Assembly (NCBI RefSeq): GCF_009765705.1
Contig: NZ_LMUX01000004.1
Location: 186,001-250,000, forward strand
DNA length: 64,000 bases
Reading direction: 5' to 3'
From: Burkholderia sp. L27(2015)
GTDB taxonomy: Bacteria; Pseudomonadota; Gammaproteobacteria; Burkholderiales; Burkholderiaceae
The notes under the pieces are model-generated. The model was given only the letters and a program-made list of their open reading frames with translations, did no database searches and had not been told where the DNA came from. The translations under genes were made by a program, and so were the position numbers. Every line of letters begins with the position of its first letter. The first letter of the stretch is position 1. Below, piece by piece: positions 34,528 to 44,780 of this stretch.

Positions 34528-35874
34528 GCGGACCAGCCGCGGGTGCACTCGCGGCGACGCGCGCAGCCATATCCAGGTCGCGGCGGCTGCCAGTGCGAAC
34601 CCCAGCATGACGCCACTGGCCGCGAGCGCGCCCTCGCGGGGAAACAAGAACGCCACCAATGAGCTCGACGCTGCGCCGCACAGCATTTGCAACGACGTCA
34701 GCAGACCGCCGGCCGCACCCGCAAATTGGGGCAGCGGGTTGAGTGCGCCGCGCGCCGCGCTCGGTGCGGCCAGACCGAAGCAGAACGTGGCCATGGCGAA
34801 GCACGGCATCGCGTGCACGAGCGTGAGCGTATGCAGCATGCACAACGCGACCAGCATGGCGGTGGCCGCCACTGCCGTGCAGATTGCCGCGGCCAGCACA
34901 TGTTCGGGATCGACGCCATGGGCGCCCAGGCGTTCATTGAGGGTGGCGCCGACCACGATCGCCGAGCCCGTGAGCGCGAACATTGCGCTGTAAAGCACTG
35001 GGCTCACGTGCAGCACGTCTAGCAGGATCAGCGGCGAAGCCGCGACATAAGCGAACATCCAACCGAAGCCGAAGCCATTGATCAGAATATGGGCGAGCAC
35101 GCCGCGGTGTGTGAGCAAACGCCGGTAATTCTGGCCGAGAGCCGCGAGCATTGCGACGACGCTGCTGTTGCTGTTGCCTTCGCCGCCGTTGACATTGACA
35201 TTGACATTGACATTGACGCTGCCGCCATCATTGCCATTGCCGCCAACTTCGTCTCGCGTGGCCGTCGCGTTTTGTGCGCGTCGCGGCTCGCCAGCGTTGC
35301 GCGCCGGTGCGCTTTCCGCCAGCCCCCACGATGTGACCAGCGCTACCGCTGCACCGCACAGCGCCATCACGCCGTAGATCCCACGCCAACCTAGCACGGC
35401 GAGCAACGCAACCCCGATCGACGGCGCGACCACCGGCGCCACATTGGCAACCACCGTAATTGCGGCGAGCCGCCGTTGCATGGCGGTACCTTCAAACAGA
35501 TCTCGCACGATCGCGAACGCAAGCGTCATGCCGGCGCCCGCACCGGCACCTTGCACGAGGCGCGCGCCGAGCAGCACCGCGATGGTAGGCGCACAGGCGG
35601 CCGCTAGCCCACCGAGTGCGAACAGCACGAGGCCGGTTAACAGCACCGGCTTGCGCCCATGGCGATCTGCCAATGGTCCGTAGACGATCGGGCCGCCTGC
35701 AAAGCCCGCCATGAACAGGCTCAAGGTCAAACCGGCCGTGCTCGCGGACGAATCGAGCCCGCGTCCGATTGCACCGAGCGCGGGCAGGGCAAGGTCAATC
35801 GAAATCGGCGGCAACGCGGCCAGTGCGCCGAGAAACAGCGCAAACCAAAGTGATGCGGGTTTGATTTTCATCAT
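34516..35874 (-). CDS. Bcr/CflA-family multidrug MFS transporter
   Basis: 452 residues from the ATG at 35874 (a second ATG follows at once). It begins WFALFLGALAALPPISIDL and has the Bcr/CflA loop GPLADRHGRKPVLLTG between helices 2 and 3. Twelve membrane helices are visible. The central loop between helices 6 and 7 is enlarged by a repeat (VNVNVNVNGG) encoded by tandem 6-bp units. Drug, sulfonamide or amino-acid efflux is typical of the family. The start is 11 bp after the quinone oxidoreductase stop, so the two are likely cotranscribed. Confidence 0.85.
   Translation of the reverse strand: MMKIKPASLWFALFLGALAALPPISIDLALPALGAIGRGLDSSASTAGLTLSLFMAGFAGGPIVYGPLADRHGRKPVLLTGLVLFALGGLAAACAPTIAVLLGARLVQGAGAGAGMTLAFAIVRDLFEGTAMQRRLAAITVVANVAPVVAPSIGVALLAVLGWRGIYGVMALCGAAVALVTSWGLAESAPARNAGEPRRAQNATATRDEVGGNGNDGGSVNVNVNVNVNGGEGNSNSSVVAMLAALGQNYRRLLTHRGVLAHILINGFGFGWMFAYVAASPLILLDVLHVSPVLYSAMFALTGSAIVVGATLNERLGAHGVDPEHVLAAAICTAVAATAMLVALCMLHTLTLVHAMPCFAMATFCFGLAAPSAARGALNPLPQFAGAAGGLLTSLQMLCGAASSSLVAFLFPREGALAASGVMLGFALAAAATWIWLRASPRVHPRLVRSSQ
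35189..35220 (-). repeat. Hexanucleotide microsatellite inside the Bcr/CflA gene
   Basis: The plus strand shows about five consecutive GACATT-type units (TTGACATTGACATTGACATT). On the coding strand they give alternating Asn-Val. Unit length is a multiple of three, so copy-number change would lengthen the loop without a frameshift. Confidence 0.8.
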
Positions 35875-35885
35875 GTCGATATCGG

Positions 35886-36875
35886 CTATTGTTGCGGCAG
35901 CAGCACGACTCGGCCCGGCGCGCCTTGATCGACCAACTGGTACGCGCTTACGGCTTGGTCGAGCGTAAAGGTTTGCTCGATCACCGGTGGCAAATAGCTG
36001 CCGTCTTCGAAGCCCGGCCGCAATTGCTCGAGTATGTCGGCGTAGGTAATCAGATCGCCCTTGAGCGTATCGACGCCATACAGACGACTCTCGTTGTGAT
36101 AGAAATCCGCGAGGTTGAACGACACCTGTGCACGATCGCCGGCCGATATTTCGATCAAGCGGCCTCGCACGCGCAGCATCTGCAGCGCAGTCTCGAACAT
36201 CGAGCCACCGACCGTATCGAAGATGACCGCAACGCCCGCACCGCCGGTTAGCGCGCGCACCTGTTCTACGCTGTCGCCGAGCTCGGGCGTGACGATATGG
36301 TCGACGGCGCCGTGCACCGGCGCATCGGCCGGCGGCTGATTGCGGGCCACGCCGATGATGGGCGCGCTCGTGCCGGCCTGGTTTGCGACGCGCCGCGCGA
36401 TTTGCGCCGCTGCGCCGCCGACGCCGCCCAGTCCGATGATCGCCAGGCTTTCGCCCGCCGCAAAGCCGCTCGCCTGAATCAGCCCGCAATAGGCGGTGAT
36501 GAAATTGACGCCAATCGAGGCAGCCTGGATGTGGCTCAGGTTGGCCGGTTTGCGGCGCAAGCTTGCAACCGGCACAACGATGCGCTCGGCATGGGTGCCT
36601 TCGCGTGTGAAGCCGACGTCGCCGCCTGAACCCCACACTTCGGTGCCCAGCCACTGCGCCGGGCCTTGTGTGACCACGCCGGAATAATCGCGCCCGGGTG
36701 TGCGCGGCAGCGTGGTTTGCGACATGCGCCCTGCAACGTTTTTCACGTCGCTGGGGTTGATCGATGCGGCATGTACGGTTACGACGGCGGTGTCCACGCC
36801 GGCGACGGGGTCGGCGACTTCCTGGACGTGCAGCACGTCGGGTTTGCCGTGACGTTCGAAACGGATGGTTTTCAT
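35886..36875 (-). CDS. Zinc-independent quinone oxidoreductase / MDR-family dehydrogenase
   Basis: 329 residues. The GroES-like N-terminal domain has HAASINPSDVKNVAG, and the Rossmann domain has IGLGGVGGAAAQIA near residue 150. No catalytic zinc cysteines are seen, as in QOR/zeta-crystallin types. It likely reduces quinones or enones with NADPH. It precedes the Bcr/CflA gene by 11 bp and is divergent from the LysR gene at 37042, which may control both. Confidence 0.82.
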   Translation of the reverse strand: MKTIRFERHGKPDVLHVQEVADPVAGVDTAVVTVHAASINPSDVKNVAGRMSQTTLPRTPGRDYSGVVTQGPAQWLGTEVWGSGGDVGFTREGTHAERIVVPVASLRRKPANLSHIQAASIGVNFITAYCGLIQASGFAAGESLAIIGLGGVGGAAAQIARRVANQAGTSAPIIGVARNQPPADAPVHGAVDHIVTPELGDSVEQVRALTGGAGVAVIFDTVGGSMFETALQMLRVRGRLIEISAGDRAQVSFNLADFYHNESRLYGVDTLKGDLITYADILEQLRPGFEDGSYLPPVIEQTFTLDQAVSAYQLVDQGAPGRVVLLPQQ

Positions 36876-37041
36876 GGGTTGGCCTTTAAAGCGTTGCTGA
36901 GAGTGCGGTAATAAAGAGGCTGTAATAAGGTGCTGTAGCTCGATCGCGTAGTCGCATTATTGCGCTCGGCGGGCGGTTCGAACAGCGTCCGGTCAGGATG
37001 GCTTCTTTGCACTGGTCGCAAAGATGCGGCACCATTGCGGG

Positions 37042-37929
37042 ATGGACGATATCAATGATTTGCGCCTGTTCGCACGCATAGTCGAAGCCGGCAGCCTGTC
37101 GGCGGCGGCGCGTTTGCTCGATTCGTCGCCGGCGGCAATGAGCCGCAGGTTAAGCGCGTTGGAGACCCGTCTCGGTGTGCGCTTGGCCACTCGCACGTCG
37201 CGGCGCTTTGACCTGACGGTCGAAGGCGTGGCGTTCCACGAGCGCGTACAGGCTATTCTGAGCGCCATCGAAGAGGCGGAGCGCGAGGTGAGCGTAAGCG
37301 CACGCGTGCCGCGCGGCTTGCTGTGCGTGGGAGCGCCCTCGGAACTTGGGCGCAAGCGCATTGCGCCGTTGGTGCTCGAATTCAGCGAACGCTATCCCCA
37401 TGTGGAAGTGCGGCTGGTGCTGTCGGATATCGGTCTCGACGTGGTTGACGATAACCTCGATGTGGCGTTGCGCATCGGATTGCCGCCGGACACCGGTGTG
37501 ATCGCAAAGAAGTTGCTGGCGAGCCGCCGCGTGGTGTGCGCCGCGCCCGCCTATCTGGCGCGGCACGGCTTGCCCGACACGCCCGAGTCGCTCGGGCAGC
37601 ACGATTGCATACGTTTGGTGCGCGGGCAGCGCACATTCGATCGCTGGATGTTTGTCGAGGACGGCCGGCCGCGGGAAGTGCAGGTGCGCGGCACGCTGTC
37701 CAGCGGCAGCGGCGAGGTCGTGCACGATTGGGTCCTGCAGGGGCGAGGTATCGCACTGAAAGCCCATTGGGATATCGAGTCCGACCTTGCTGACGGCTCA
37801 TTGGTGGAGTGTCTATCGCAATTCCACTGTGACGCTATCGAGCTTTATGCGGTATTTGCGAGCAAAAAACATCTATCGCCGCGCGTGCGTGTGTTCCTCG
37901 ATTTCGTGCAGGAGCGGCTATCTCGGTGA
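37042..37929 (+). CDS. LysR-family regulator divergent from the oxidoreductase/efflux pair
   Basis: 295 residues from the ATG at 37042 (GCGGG upstream). The helix-turn-helix DLRLFARIVEAGSLSAAARLL and SSPAAMSRRLSALE are standard, and the effector domain ends LSPRVRVFLDFVQE. It resembles the AaeR/DsdC-unrelated branch that often controls a neighbouring oxidoreductase. It ends convergent with the Lrp gene, overlapping by 12 bp. Confidence 0.85.
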   Translation: MDDINDLRLFARIVEAGSLSAAARLLDSSPAAMSRRLSALETRLGVRLATRTSRRFDLTVEGVAFHERVQAILSAIEEAEREVSVSARVPRGLLCVGAPSELGRKRIAPLVLEFSERYPHVEVRLVLSDIGLDVVDDNLDVALRIGLPPDTGVIAKKLLASRRVVCAAPAYLARHGLPDTPESLGQHDCIRLVRGQRTFDRWMFVEDGRPREVQVRGTLSSGSGEVVHDWVLQGRGIALKAHWDIESDLADGSLVECLSQFHCDAIELYAVFASKKHLSPRVRVFLDFVQERLSR

Positions 37930-38394
37930 TTCCAGAAGCCCGAGCAGCGAACCGCCGCTCTTGACCGTGCCCAGCACCATATTTGAATTGATCGACATGA
38001 CACCCGGCGTTTTATAGAGTCGATTGACGATAAATTCGGAATAGTGCGTCAGGTCGCGCGCTCGCACGGTCAGGATGTAATTGGCCTGCCCCGTCACGAT
38101 AGTCGCGGCGATCACCTCAGGCCAACTCAACACCGACTCGACGAATCGCTCGTGCCACTGGTCGACATCCTGCCGCATCGAAACCTGCACCAGCGCTTCC
38201 ACTTCCAACCCCAGGCGCTTCGGATCGATCTCGCAACGGTATCCGGACACGATGCCGTCCTCTTCGAGCAGCCGGACCCGGCGCAGGCATGAGGATGGCG
38301 AAAGCGCGACCTGCGCGGCCAAATCCTGATTGGAGATCCGGCCGTCGCGGCTGAGTTCGGCGAGTATCTTCAGATCGGTCTTGTCGAGTTGCAT
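37918..38394 (-). CDS. kynR: Lrp/AsnC-family regulator, probable KynR
   Basis: 158 residues, the standard Lrp size. The N-terminal helix-turn-helix is LDKTDLKILAELSRDGRIS then LSPSSCLRRVRLLEEDG, and the C-terminal RAM domain follows (VTGQANYILTVRARDL). It is divergent from kynBUA, the arrangement of KynR in Pseudomonas, where kynurenine is the effector. A long inverted repeat spans the gap and begins 7 bp from this start, so autoregulation is likely. Confidence 0.8.
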   Translation of the reverse strand: MQLDKTDLKILAELSRDGRISNQDLAAQVALSPSSCLRRVRLLEEDGIVSGYRCEIDPKRLGLEVEALVQVSMRQDVDQWHERFVESVLSWPEVIAATIVTGQANYILTVRARDLTHYSEFIVNRLYKTPGVMSINSNMVLGTVKSGGSLLGLLESPR

Positions 38395-38400
38395 GTGGCG

Positions 38401-38488
38401 TAATCCGTCAGAATTAATGAGATTATTCGAATTTTATTTCATAAATAGCCGAAACAGCATCGATTAAGCAAGCAAATTCGACGGATTA
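38401..38488. promoter_or_regulatory. Long inverted repeat in the kynR-kynB gap
   Basis: TAATCCGTCAGAATT (38401-38415) recurs inverted as AATTCGACGGATTA (38475-38488): 14 paired bases with one extra base in the first arm, centres about 74 bp apart. One arm lies over the kynR ribosome-binding region and the other about 55 bp before kynB. This fits a regulator that bridges or wraps the divergent promoters. Confidence 0.6.
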
Positions 38489-38542
38489 ATGGATAACATG
38501 GAGTTCTGTTCATCTCCTTGCCCTCTCCTTTACGGTACCGCC

Positions 38543-39169
38543 ATGAGGCTGCTTTTCGATATCAGCGCGCCGCTTTCTCCTGCCACGCCCACTTGGCCAG
38601 GCGATACCCCATTTCAGCAGGGCAGCAAGTGGACGATAGGTCCGGGCTGCCCGGTCAACGTGGGCTGCGTTACGCTGTCGCCGCACACCGGCGCGCACGC
38701 TGACGCGCCGCTGCATTACGCACAGAACGGTGTCGCGATAGGCGCCGTGCCGCTCGACTACTACCTTGGGCCCGCGCGCGTGATCGATTGCGTTGGCGTG
38801 CGTGGCGTAGTTGAGCCCGAGCATGTGCGGGCCGCACTGGAAAACGTGCCGCCGCGCGTTTTGCTGCGCACTTATGCGCAAGCGCCGCTGGACCGCTGGG
38901 ACCCCGACTTCGCCGCCATATCGGCTGCCACGATCGATTTGCTGGCGAGCTGTGGCGTACGCCTGATCGGCATCGATACGCCTTCGATCGATCCGCAAGA
39001 ATCGAAGACGATGGACGCGCACTATGCCGTCGAACGCCATCGTATGGCGATACTCGAAGGCCTGGTGCTCGACGGCGTGCCGGTGGGCGACTACGAATTG
39101 ATCGCACTTCCGCTGAAGTTCGCGACACTGGATGCGAGCCCGGTGCGAGCGATACTGCGTTCGCTTTGA
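38543..39169 (+). CDS. kynB: Kynurenine formamidase
   Basis: 208 residues from the ATG at 38543, close to the usual KynB length; an ATG at 38489 would add 18 residues unlike the family. The metal-binding [12 protein letters not shown] motif is intact, as are TWPGDTPFQ at the start and [15 protein letters not shown]. It hydrolyses N-formylkynurenine to kynurenine and formate, the second step of tryptophan catabolism. It is followed 83 bp later by kynU. Confidence 0.92.
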   Translation: MRLLFDISAPLSPATPTWPGDTPFQQGSKWTIGPGCPVNVGCVTLSPHTGAHADAPLHYAQNGVAIGAVPLDYYLGPARVIDCVGVRGVVEPEHVRAALENVPPRVLLRTYAQAPLDRWDPDFAAISAATIDLLASCGVRLIGIDTPSIDPQESKTMDAHYAVERHRMAILEGLVLDGVPVGDYELIALPLKFATLDASPVRAILRSL

Positions 39170-39252
39170 TCGTCGGACATTGAACTCCGCGCGTTGCTAC
39201 TTGCTTTGATATTTCCCCCCGCACATTCCTCACTCGAAAGATCCGACCGACC

Positions 39253-40509
39253 ATGACTATCCAAACCCGTGAACAAGCCCTCGCTCTCGACCGCGACGAT
39301 GCGCTTGCGCCGCTACGCACGCAATTCGCGCTGCCCGCGGGCGTGATTTACCTGGACGGCAATTCCTTGGGCGCAGCGCCCCGTGCGTGCGCGGCGCGCG
39401 CCCAGGCGGTGATCAACGACGAATGGGCGCGTGACCTGATCGGCAGTTGGAACAGCGCGGGCTGGTTTGCGTTGCCCAAACGCCTGGGCAATCAGCTCGC
39501 GCCGCTGATCGGCGCAAGCGATGGCGAAGTCGTCGTCACCGACACCATTTCCATCAACCTGTTCAAGATCCTCTCAGCGGCGCTACGCCTGCAGGCTGCA
39601 CGCGATCCGTCGCGGCGGGTGATCGTCTCCGAGCGCTCGAACTTCCCGACCGATCTCTACATCGCACAGGGTTTGATTGAACAGCTCGATCGCGGCTATT
39701 CCTTGCGCCTGGTCGATAGCCCCGACGAATTGCACGAGGCGATCGACGAGCGTACGGCCGTGACGCTGATCACCCATGTGAACTATCGTACCGGCCATAT
39801 GCACGATATGGCGGCACTGACTCAGCTCAGCCACGAGCGAGGTGCGCTCGCGATATGGGATCTGGCCCATTCCGCCGGCGCGGTGCCGGTTGATTTGAAT
39901 GGCGCACAAGCGGACTACGCGGTGGGCTGCACCTACAAGTACTTGAACGGCGGCCCGGGCGCACCGGCTTTTCTCTGGGTTGCGCCCGCGCATCAGAACG
40001 AATTTTCCCAACCGCTGTCGGGTTGGTGGGGCCATAGCGCACCGTTTGCGATGCATCCGGAGTACCAGCCGGAGCAAGGGGTCGGGCGTTTCCTGTGCGG
40101 CACGCAGAGCATTGTTTCGATGGCCTTGGTCGAGTGCGGCCTGAATATTTTCGAACAGACCGATATGGTTGCGGTGCGGCGTAAATCGCTGGCGCTGACC
40201 GATCTGTTTATTGCACTGGTCGAGCAGCGCTGCGCCGCTTTTCCGCTCGAGCTGGTTACACCGCGTGAGCACGGCCGCCGTGGCTCGCATGTGAGCATCG
40301 AACATCCGCACGGCTATGAGGTGATGCAGGCGCTGATTGCGCGCGGCGTGATCGGCGATTACCGTGAGCCGCGCGTGTTGCGCTTCGGGTTCACGCCGCT
40401 GTACACCCGCTTCGTCGATGTCTGGGATGCAGTCGAAATCCTGCACGAAATTCTCGCCGCCGAGACTTGGCGCGCACCCGAGTTCAGCAAACGCGGGCTC
40501 GTGACCTGA
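39253..40509 (+). CDS. kynU: Kynureninase
   Basis: 418 residues. The PLP-binding lysine lies in [15 protein letters not shown], and the start [13 protein letters not shown] and the [15 protein letters not shown] segment are typical. It splits kynurenine to anthranilate and alanine. It lies between kynB and kynA with short gaps, so one transcript is likely. Confidence 0.93.
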   Translation: MTIQTREQALALDRDDALAPLRTQFALPAGVIYLDGNSLGAAPRACAARAQAVINDEWARDLIGSWNSAGWFALPKRLGNQLAPLIGASDGEVVVTDTISINLFKILSAALRLQAARDPSRRVIVSERSNFPTDLYIAQGLIEQLDRGYSLRLVDSPDELHEAIDERTAVTLITHVNYRTGHMHDMAALTQLSHERGALAIWDLAHSAGAVPVDLNGAQADYAVGCTYKYLNGGPGAPAFLWVAPAHQNEFSQPLSGWWGHSAPFAMHPEYQPEQGVGRFLCGTQSIVSMALVECGLNIFEQTDMVAVRRKSLALTDLFIALVEQRCAAFPLELVTPREHGRRGSHVSIEHPHGYEVMQALIARGVIGDYREPRVLRFGFTPLYTRFVDVWDAVEILHEILAAETWRAPEFSKRGLVT

Positions 40510-40536
40510 TGGATACGACGAAGCGGGAGACAGGCA

Positions 40537-41571
40537 ATGAATAAGCCAGCGGATCAGCCGACAAATCAACCGGCAAATGGACCGGCGCAGAAGCGAGCAC
40601 ACGCCGAAGACGCCAAGTCACCGGTGCTTGCCGAAGGACACAGCGACGGGGTCAGCGTAGGGGGCAGCGAAGGATCCAGCGCAAGCGGCGGATGCCCATT
40701 CGGCTACGGTGCCCCCGCAGCGAGCGATCCGCAGAGTGCGCCACCCGCACAAGACGGCTGGCATAACGCCGAACTCGACTTCTCCAAAACGATGGGTTAC
40801 GGCGATTATCTATCGCTGGGCACGCTGCTCGATGCCCAGCATCCCTTGTCACCCGACCACAATGAGATGCTGTTCATCATCCAGCATCAAACCAGCGAGT
40901 TATGGATGAAGCTGGCACTTTATGAATTGCGCGCCGCGGTCCAGGCGGTGCACGATGACCATATGGCGCCGGCATTCAAAATGCTTGCGCGAGTCTCGCG
41001 TGTGTTCGAACAACTCGTGCAGGCATGGAGCGTGCTTGCCACGATGACGCCATCTGAATACTCGGCGATCCGACCATACCTGGGCCTATCGTCCGGATTC
41101 CAATCGCATCAATACCGGCAACTCGAATTCCTGCTCGGCAACAAGAACGCGCAGATGCTCAAGCCGCATGAGCACCGGCCGCAAGTGCACGCCGAACTCA
41201 AGGCGACGCTCGAAGCGCCGTCGTTTTATGACGAAGCGGTGAAAGTGCTGGCGCGCCGCGGCTTCGCGATCGACGCCACGCGCCTGGATCGCGACTGGAC
41301 CGGGCCGACCGTCCACAACGCGAGCGTCGAGGCGGCGTGGCTAGCGGTGTACCAGGACCCCACGCGTTATTGGGATCTGTATGAGCTGGCTGAAGAGCTG
41401 GTCGACCTCGAAGATACATTTCGGCAGTGGCGCTTCCGGCACGTCACGACCGTTGAGCGCATCATCGGCCTCAAGACCGGTAGCGGCGGCACCAGTGGGG
41501 CCTCGTACCTGCGCAAGATGCTCGATGTGGTGCTGTTCCCCGAGCTTTGGCAAGTGCGCACTTCGCTATAG
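40537..41571 (+). CDS. kynA: Tryptophan 2,3-dioxygenase with a low-complexity N-terminal extension
   Basis: 344 residues. The catalytic core starts near residue 72 ([19 protein letters not shown]), and [19 protein letters not shown] and [17 protein letters not shown] are family hallmarks. It is a haem enzyme that opens the indole ring of tryptophan to N-formylkynurenine. The first 70 residues ([15 protein letters not shown], then Gly/Ser-rich) are absent from typical enzymes of about 280 residues and look like repeat expansion. It is 27 bp after kynU; the operon thus makes anthranilate and alanine from tryptophan. Confidence 0.92.
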   Translation: MNKPADQPTNQPANGPAQKRAHAEDAKSPVLAEGHSDGVSVGGSEGSSASGGCPFGYGAPAASDPQSAPPAQDGWHNAELDFSKTMGYGDYLSLGTLLDAQHPLSPDHNEMLFIIQHQTSELWMKLALYELRAAVQAVHDDHMAPAFKMLARVSRVFEQLVQAWSVLATMTPSEYSAIRPYLGLSSGFQSHQYRQLEFLLGNKNAQMLKPHEHRPQVHAELKATLEAPSFYDEAVKVLARRGFAIDATRLDRDWTGPTVHNASVEAAWLAVYQDPTRYWDLYELAEELVDLEDTFRQWRFRHVTTVERIIGLKTGSGGTSGASYLRKMLDVVLFPELWQVRTSL

Positions 41572-41707
41572 TGCTCGTCACTGACTATACTGATTGATTG
41601 CAGGGCACTAAAGATCACGCTAAAGATCCATGCAGGTTTGTAGGGGCGGAAGAGAACTTGCGGCATACTCCTTGGGTCAAATTAGCCCACCCATCGGAGA
41701 GCAGCAC

Positions 41708-42442
41708 ATGAAACCAGGCATCTTGGCCATCGATATCGGAGGCACCGGGCTCAAAACCGTGGTGATCGACCATCGAGGCGAAATGGAGACGACTCGGGTG
41801 CGCGTGCCCACGCCCCATCCGTGCCCCCCGGAGGTGTTGCTCGATAAGCTCGTCGGCATGACCGCGTCGCTGCCGCCCTTCGATCGCATCTCGGTAGGGT
41901 TCCCCGGTGTGGTACGTAACGGCGTCATTTCTACCGCGCCCAATCTGGGCACCGCGGACTGGGCCGGGTTCAGGCTCGCCGAGGCGATTTCCCGGCAATT
42001 CGACAACAAACCTGTCAAGCTGATCAACGATGCGGACATGCAAGGCTTCTCGCTGGTTGCCGGCGTGGGGATCGAGCTGGCCATCACGCTGGGCACGGGC
42101 ATGGGCACGGCATTGTTTCGCGACGGCGAATTGATGCCGCACATGGAACTCGCTCATCACCCGATGCACAAGAACAAAACGTATGACGAATACTTGGGTG
42201 ATGCGGCCTATAAAAAAATCGGCAAGAAGCGCTGGAACAAACGGGTCGGCCGCGCGCTGGCGCTGCTCGAAGCGCTGTTTTCTCCCGATCGGCTATTTAT
42301 CGGCGGCGGCAATGCGCGTAACCTTGAGATCGAGCTACCGGAAAACGTCACGATAGGTTCGAACGACGCCGGCCTCGAAGGCGGAGCCGCAGTATGGCGC
42401 AAGCAGGGTCTCAAGATCGCTGCGATCCACACCGGGCCTTGA
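41708..42442 (+). CDS. ppgK: Polyphosphate/ROK-family glucokinase
   Basis: 244 residues from the ATG at 41708, with GGAGAG upstream. The phosphate motif is LAIDIGGTGLKTVV near the start, the sugar-binding Asp is in INDADMQG, and the adenosine motif is TLGTGMGTALF. Size and absence of the ROK zinc site fit polyphosphate glucokinase, which phosphorylates glucose from polyphosphate or ATP. It sits just ahead of the pentose phosphate gene cluster and would feed it glucose-6-phosphate. A 205-bp gap separates it from tkt. Confidence 0.87.
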   Translation: MKPGILAIDIGGTGLKTVVIDHRGEMETTRVRVPTPHPCPPEVLLDKLVGMTASLPPFDRISVGFPGVVRNGVISTAPNLGTADWAGFRLAEAISRQFDNKPVKLINDADMQGFSLVAGVGIELAITLGTGMGTALFRDGELMPHMELAHHPMHKNKTYDEYLGDAAYKKIGKKRWNKRVGRALALLEALFSPDRLFIGGGNARNLEIELPENVTIGSNDAGLEGGAAVWRKQGLKIAAIHTGP

Positions 42443-42647
42443 AGTGTCAGCGCGGGTCATGGGCGGGTCGTGAATCTCCCGCGCAATGCCCCCATGGGAC
42501 CCCATGGCTAGCTCCGTGAACTATGGGTGAACGCCGGGTGAACTATGTAGCAGCGGGTCAGCCTAATCCACGAGGTGCTGAGTGGAGGGGCCCGCTGCTT
42601 GCTGTTTCGCTCGATCCAATTTCGCCATCATGATCGGGAGTTCGACG

Positions 42648-44780
42648 ATGACCACTGTTGCATCCAATACCCCTTCTTCTATTCCCCACGACGGCTCAGA
42701 TGCCGCACTGGATCTCCTAAGCATCAATACCTTGCGCACGCTCGCAATGGACGCGGTGCAAAAAGCCAACTCCGGGCACCCCGGTACGCCGATGGGGTTG
42801 GCACCCGTGGGCTACACACTGTGGGGCCAGTTTTTGCGCTATCACCCTGAGCATCCCGATTGGCCCAACCGCGACCGCTTCGTCTTATCGGTCGGGCACG
42901 CATCGATGCTGCTCTATGGGCTCTTGCATTTGAGCGGTGTGATCGAGATGGATGCTGATGGTAAACCGACCGGCAAACCCGCAGTGAGCTTGGCCGATAT
43001 CCAGCAGTTTCGTCAGCTCGATTCGAAGACGCCGGGGCATCCGGAATATCGCATGACCACCGGCGTGGAAACCACGACCGGGCCGCTCGGACAAGGCTAT
43101 GGCAACAGCGTCGGGATGGCGATGGCGCAGCGCTGGCTGGCTGGGCGTTTCAATCGCGACGGCGCGACGCTGTTCGACTATCGCATCTATGCGCTGGGCG
43201 GTGACGGCGACATGATGGAAGGGGTTTCAAGCGAAGCTGCGTCGCTGGCCGGGCACTTGAAGCTGGCCAATCTATGCTGGATCTATGACAACAACACGGT
43301 CACGATCGAAGGTCACACCGAGCTCGCCTTCAGCGAAAGTGTGGCGGAGCGTTTTCGCGCTTATGGCTGGCAGACGCTGCATGTCAAGGACGCGAACGAC
43401 ACTGCGGCGCTGGCCGCCGCTATCGAACAATTCAAGCGCACGCAGGATCGGCCCACGCTGATCGTTGTCGACAGCGTGATCGGTTACGGCTCACCCAATA
43501 AGCATAACTCGGCTGCAGCGCATGGTGAGCCGCTGGGCGTCGAGGAAATTCGCTTGACCAAGAAGGCGTACGGCTGGCCCGAGGACTCTTCGTTCCTGGT
43601 GCCGGACGATGCGCGCAGCCGGCTGCACGACGCGATGGTCAAGCGTGCCGCGCCCGAATTGGAACGCTGGGAAAAAGCGGTGGCCGCGCTCAGCGCAGCC
43701 GATCCCGCGCGCGCCGATGAGCTGCGCCGGATGCGCGCGGGCGAAATGCCCGACCAGTGGATCGATGCCCTTCCTGATTTCAAGCCCGACGCGAAAGGGA
43801 TGGCGACACGCGAATCGTCCGGCAAAGCGCTCAACGGTTTTGCCGTCAAGGTACCGTGGTTGCTCGGCGGTGCAGCGGACCTCGCACCTTCCACCAAAAC
43901 CAAACTGACATTCGACGGGGCCGGCAGCTTTGAGGCCGGCGACTATACCGGCCGCAACCTGCATTTCGGCATACGCGAACACGCGATGGGCGCGATCGCC
44001 AACGGCATGGCGCTATCGTATCTGCGACCCTTCACCGCCACGTTCCTGATATTCAGCGACTATATGAAGCCGCCGATGCGGCTAGCCGCCCTTATGGAAG
44101 TGCCGACGATCTTCGTGTTTACGCACGATTCCATCGGTCTGGGCGAAGATGGCCCGACTCACCAGTCCATCGAGCAGCTTGTGCACTTGCGCGCCATACC
44201 CGGCATGATCACGCTGCGTCCTGGCGACGCCAACGAAGCGATTGAGGCCTGGAAGATTGCCCTCGCGCAAACCCGGCACCCCGTTTCGCTGATTTTGTCT
44301 CGTCAGCCCTTGCCGACGTTGGACCGTAGCGTCTATGCTGCGGCAAGCGGCACGGCGCGCGGTGCTTATGTGTTGGCCGACTCTAAGGATAAGCCGGCTG
44401 AGGTGATACTGATCGGTACGGGCAGCGAAGTATCGTTGTGCGTACAAGCCTATGAAAAACTGAAAGCCGAAGGCATTGCAGCGCGGGTCGTTTCGATGCC
44501 GAGCTGGGAGCTTTTCGAATCACAGAGCGCCGAGTATCGCGAGAGCGTGCTGCCTGCTGCGATGAGCGGGCGTGTCGCGGTCGAGCAAGCGGGTCCGATA
44601 GGTTGGGACCGCTACGTGGGCGCCCACGGGGCGAAGGTAGTGATGCATAGCTTCGGCGCTTCCGCGCCGATCGAGAAACTCCAGGCGCGATTCGGCTTTA
44701 CGGTCGAGAACGTCGTGAAGGTGGCGAAAGAACAAGCGCAACAAGCGCAACAAACCCAACATGCAGGGAGTACAAGATGA
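42648..44780 (+). CDS. tkt: Transketolase
   Basis: 710 residues from the ATG at 42648 with CGGGAG upstream. Thiamine diphosphate motif GGDGDMMEGVSSEAASLAGH (about residue 180) and the SGHPGTPMGLAP start are intact; the C-terminal third has HDSIGLGEDGPTHQ. The tail QAQQAQQTQHAG is a 9-bp repeat-coded Gln/Ala extension. It overlaps the tal-pgi start by 4 bp (ATGA), so translation is coupled. Confidence 0.92.
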   Translation: MTTVASNTPSSIPHDGSDAALDLLSINTLRTLAMDAVQKANSGHPGTPMGLAPVGYTLWGQFLRYHPEHPDWPNRDRFVLSVGHASMLLYGLLHLSGVIEMDADGKPTGKPAVSLADIQQFRQLDSKTPGHPEYRMTTGVETTTGPLGQGYGNSVGMAMAQRWLAGRFNRDGATLFDYRIYALGGDGDMMEGVSSEAASLAGHLKLANLCWIYDNNTVTIEGHTELAFSESVAERFRAYGWQTLHVKDANDTAALAAAIEQFKRTQDRPTLIVVDSVIGYGSPNKHNSAAAHGEPLGVEEIRLTKKAYGWPEDSSFLVPDDARSRLHDAMVKRAAPELERWEKAVAALSAADPARADELRRMRAGEMPDQWIDALPDFKPDAKGMATRESSGKALNGFAVKVPWLLGGAADLAPSTKTKLTFDGAGSFEAGDYTGRNLHFGIREHAMGAIANGMALSYLRPFTATFLIFSDYMKPPMRLAALMEVPTIFVFTHDSIGLGEDGPTHQSIEQLVHLRAIPGMITLRPGDANEAIEAWKIALAQTRHPVSLILSRQPLPTLDRSVYAAASGTARGAYVLADSKDKPAEVILIGTGSEVSLCVQAYEKLKAEGIAARVVSMPSWELFESQSAEYRESVLPAAMSGRVAVEQAGPIGWDRYVGAHGAKVVMHSFGASAPIEKLQARFGFTVENVVKVAKEQAQQAQQTQHAGSTR

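Noticed and set aside
34516-36654. Long 712-residue minus-strand frame covering both the MFS gene and the oxidoreductase gene
   Set aside because: Only the part after 35874 resembles a protein family. The first 260 codons are an Arg-rich shadow of the oxidoreductase gene on the same strand.
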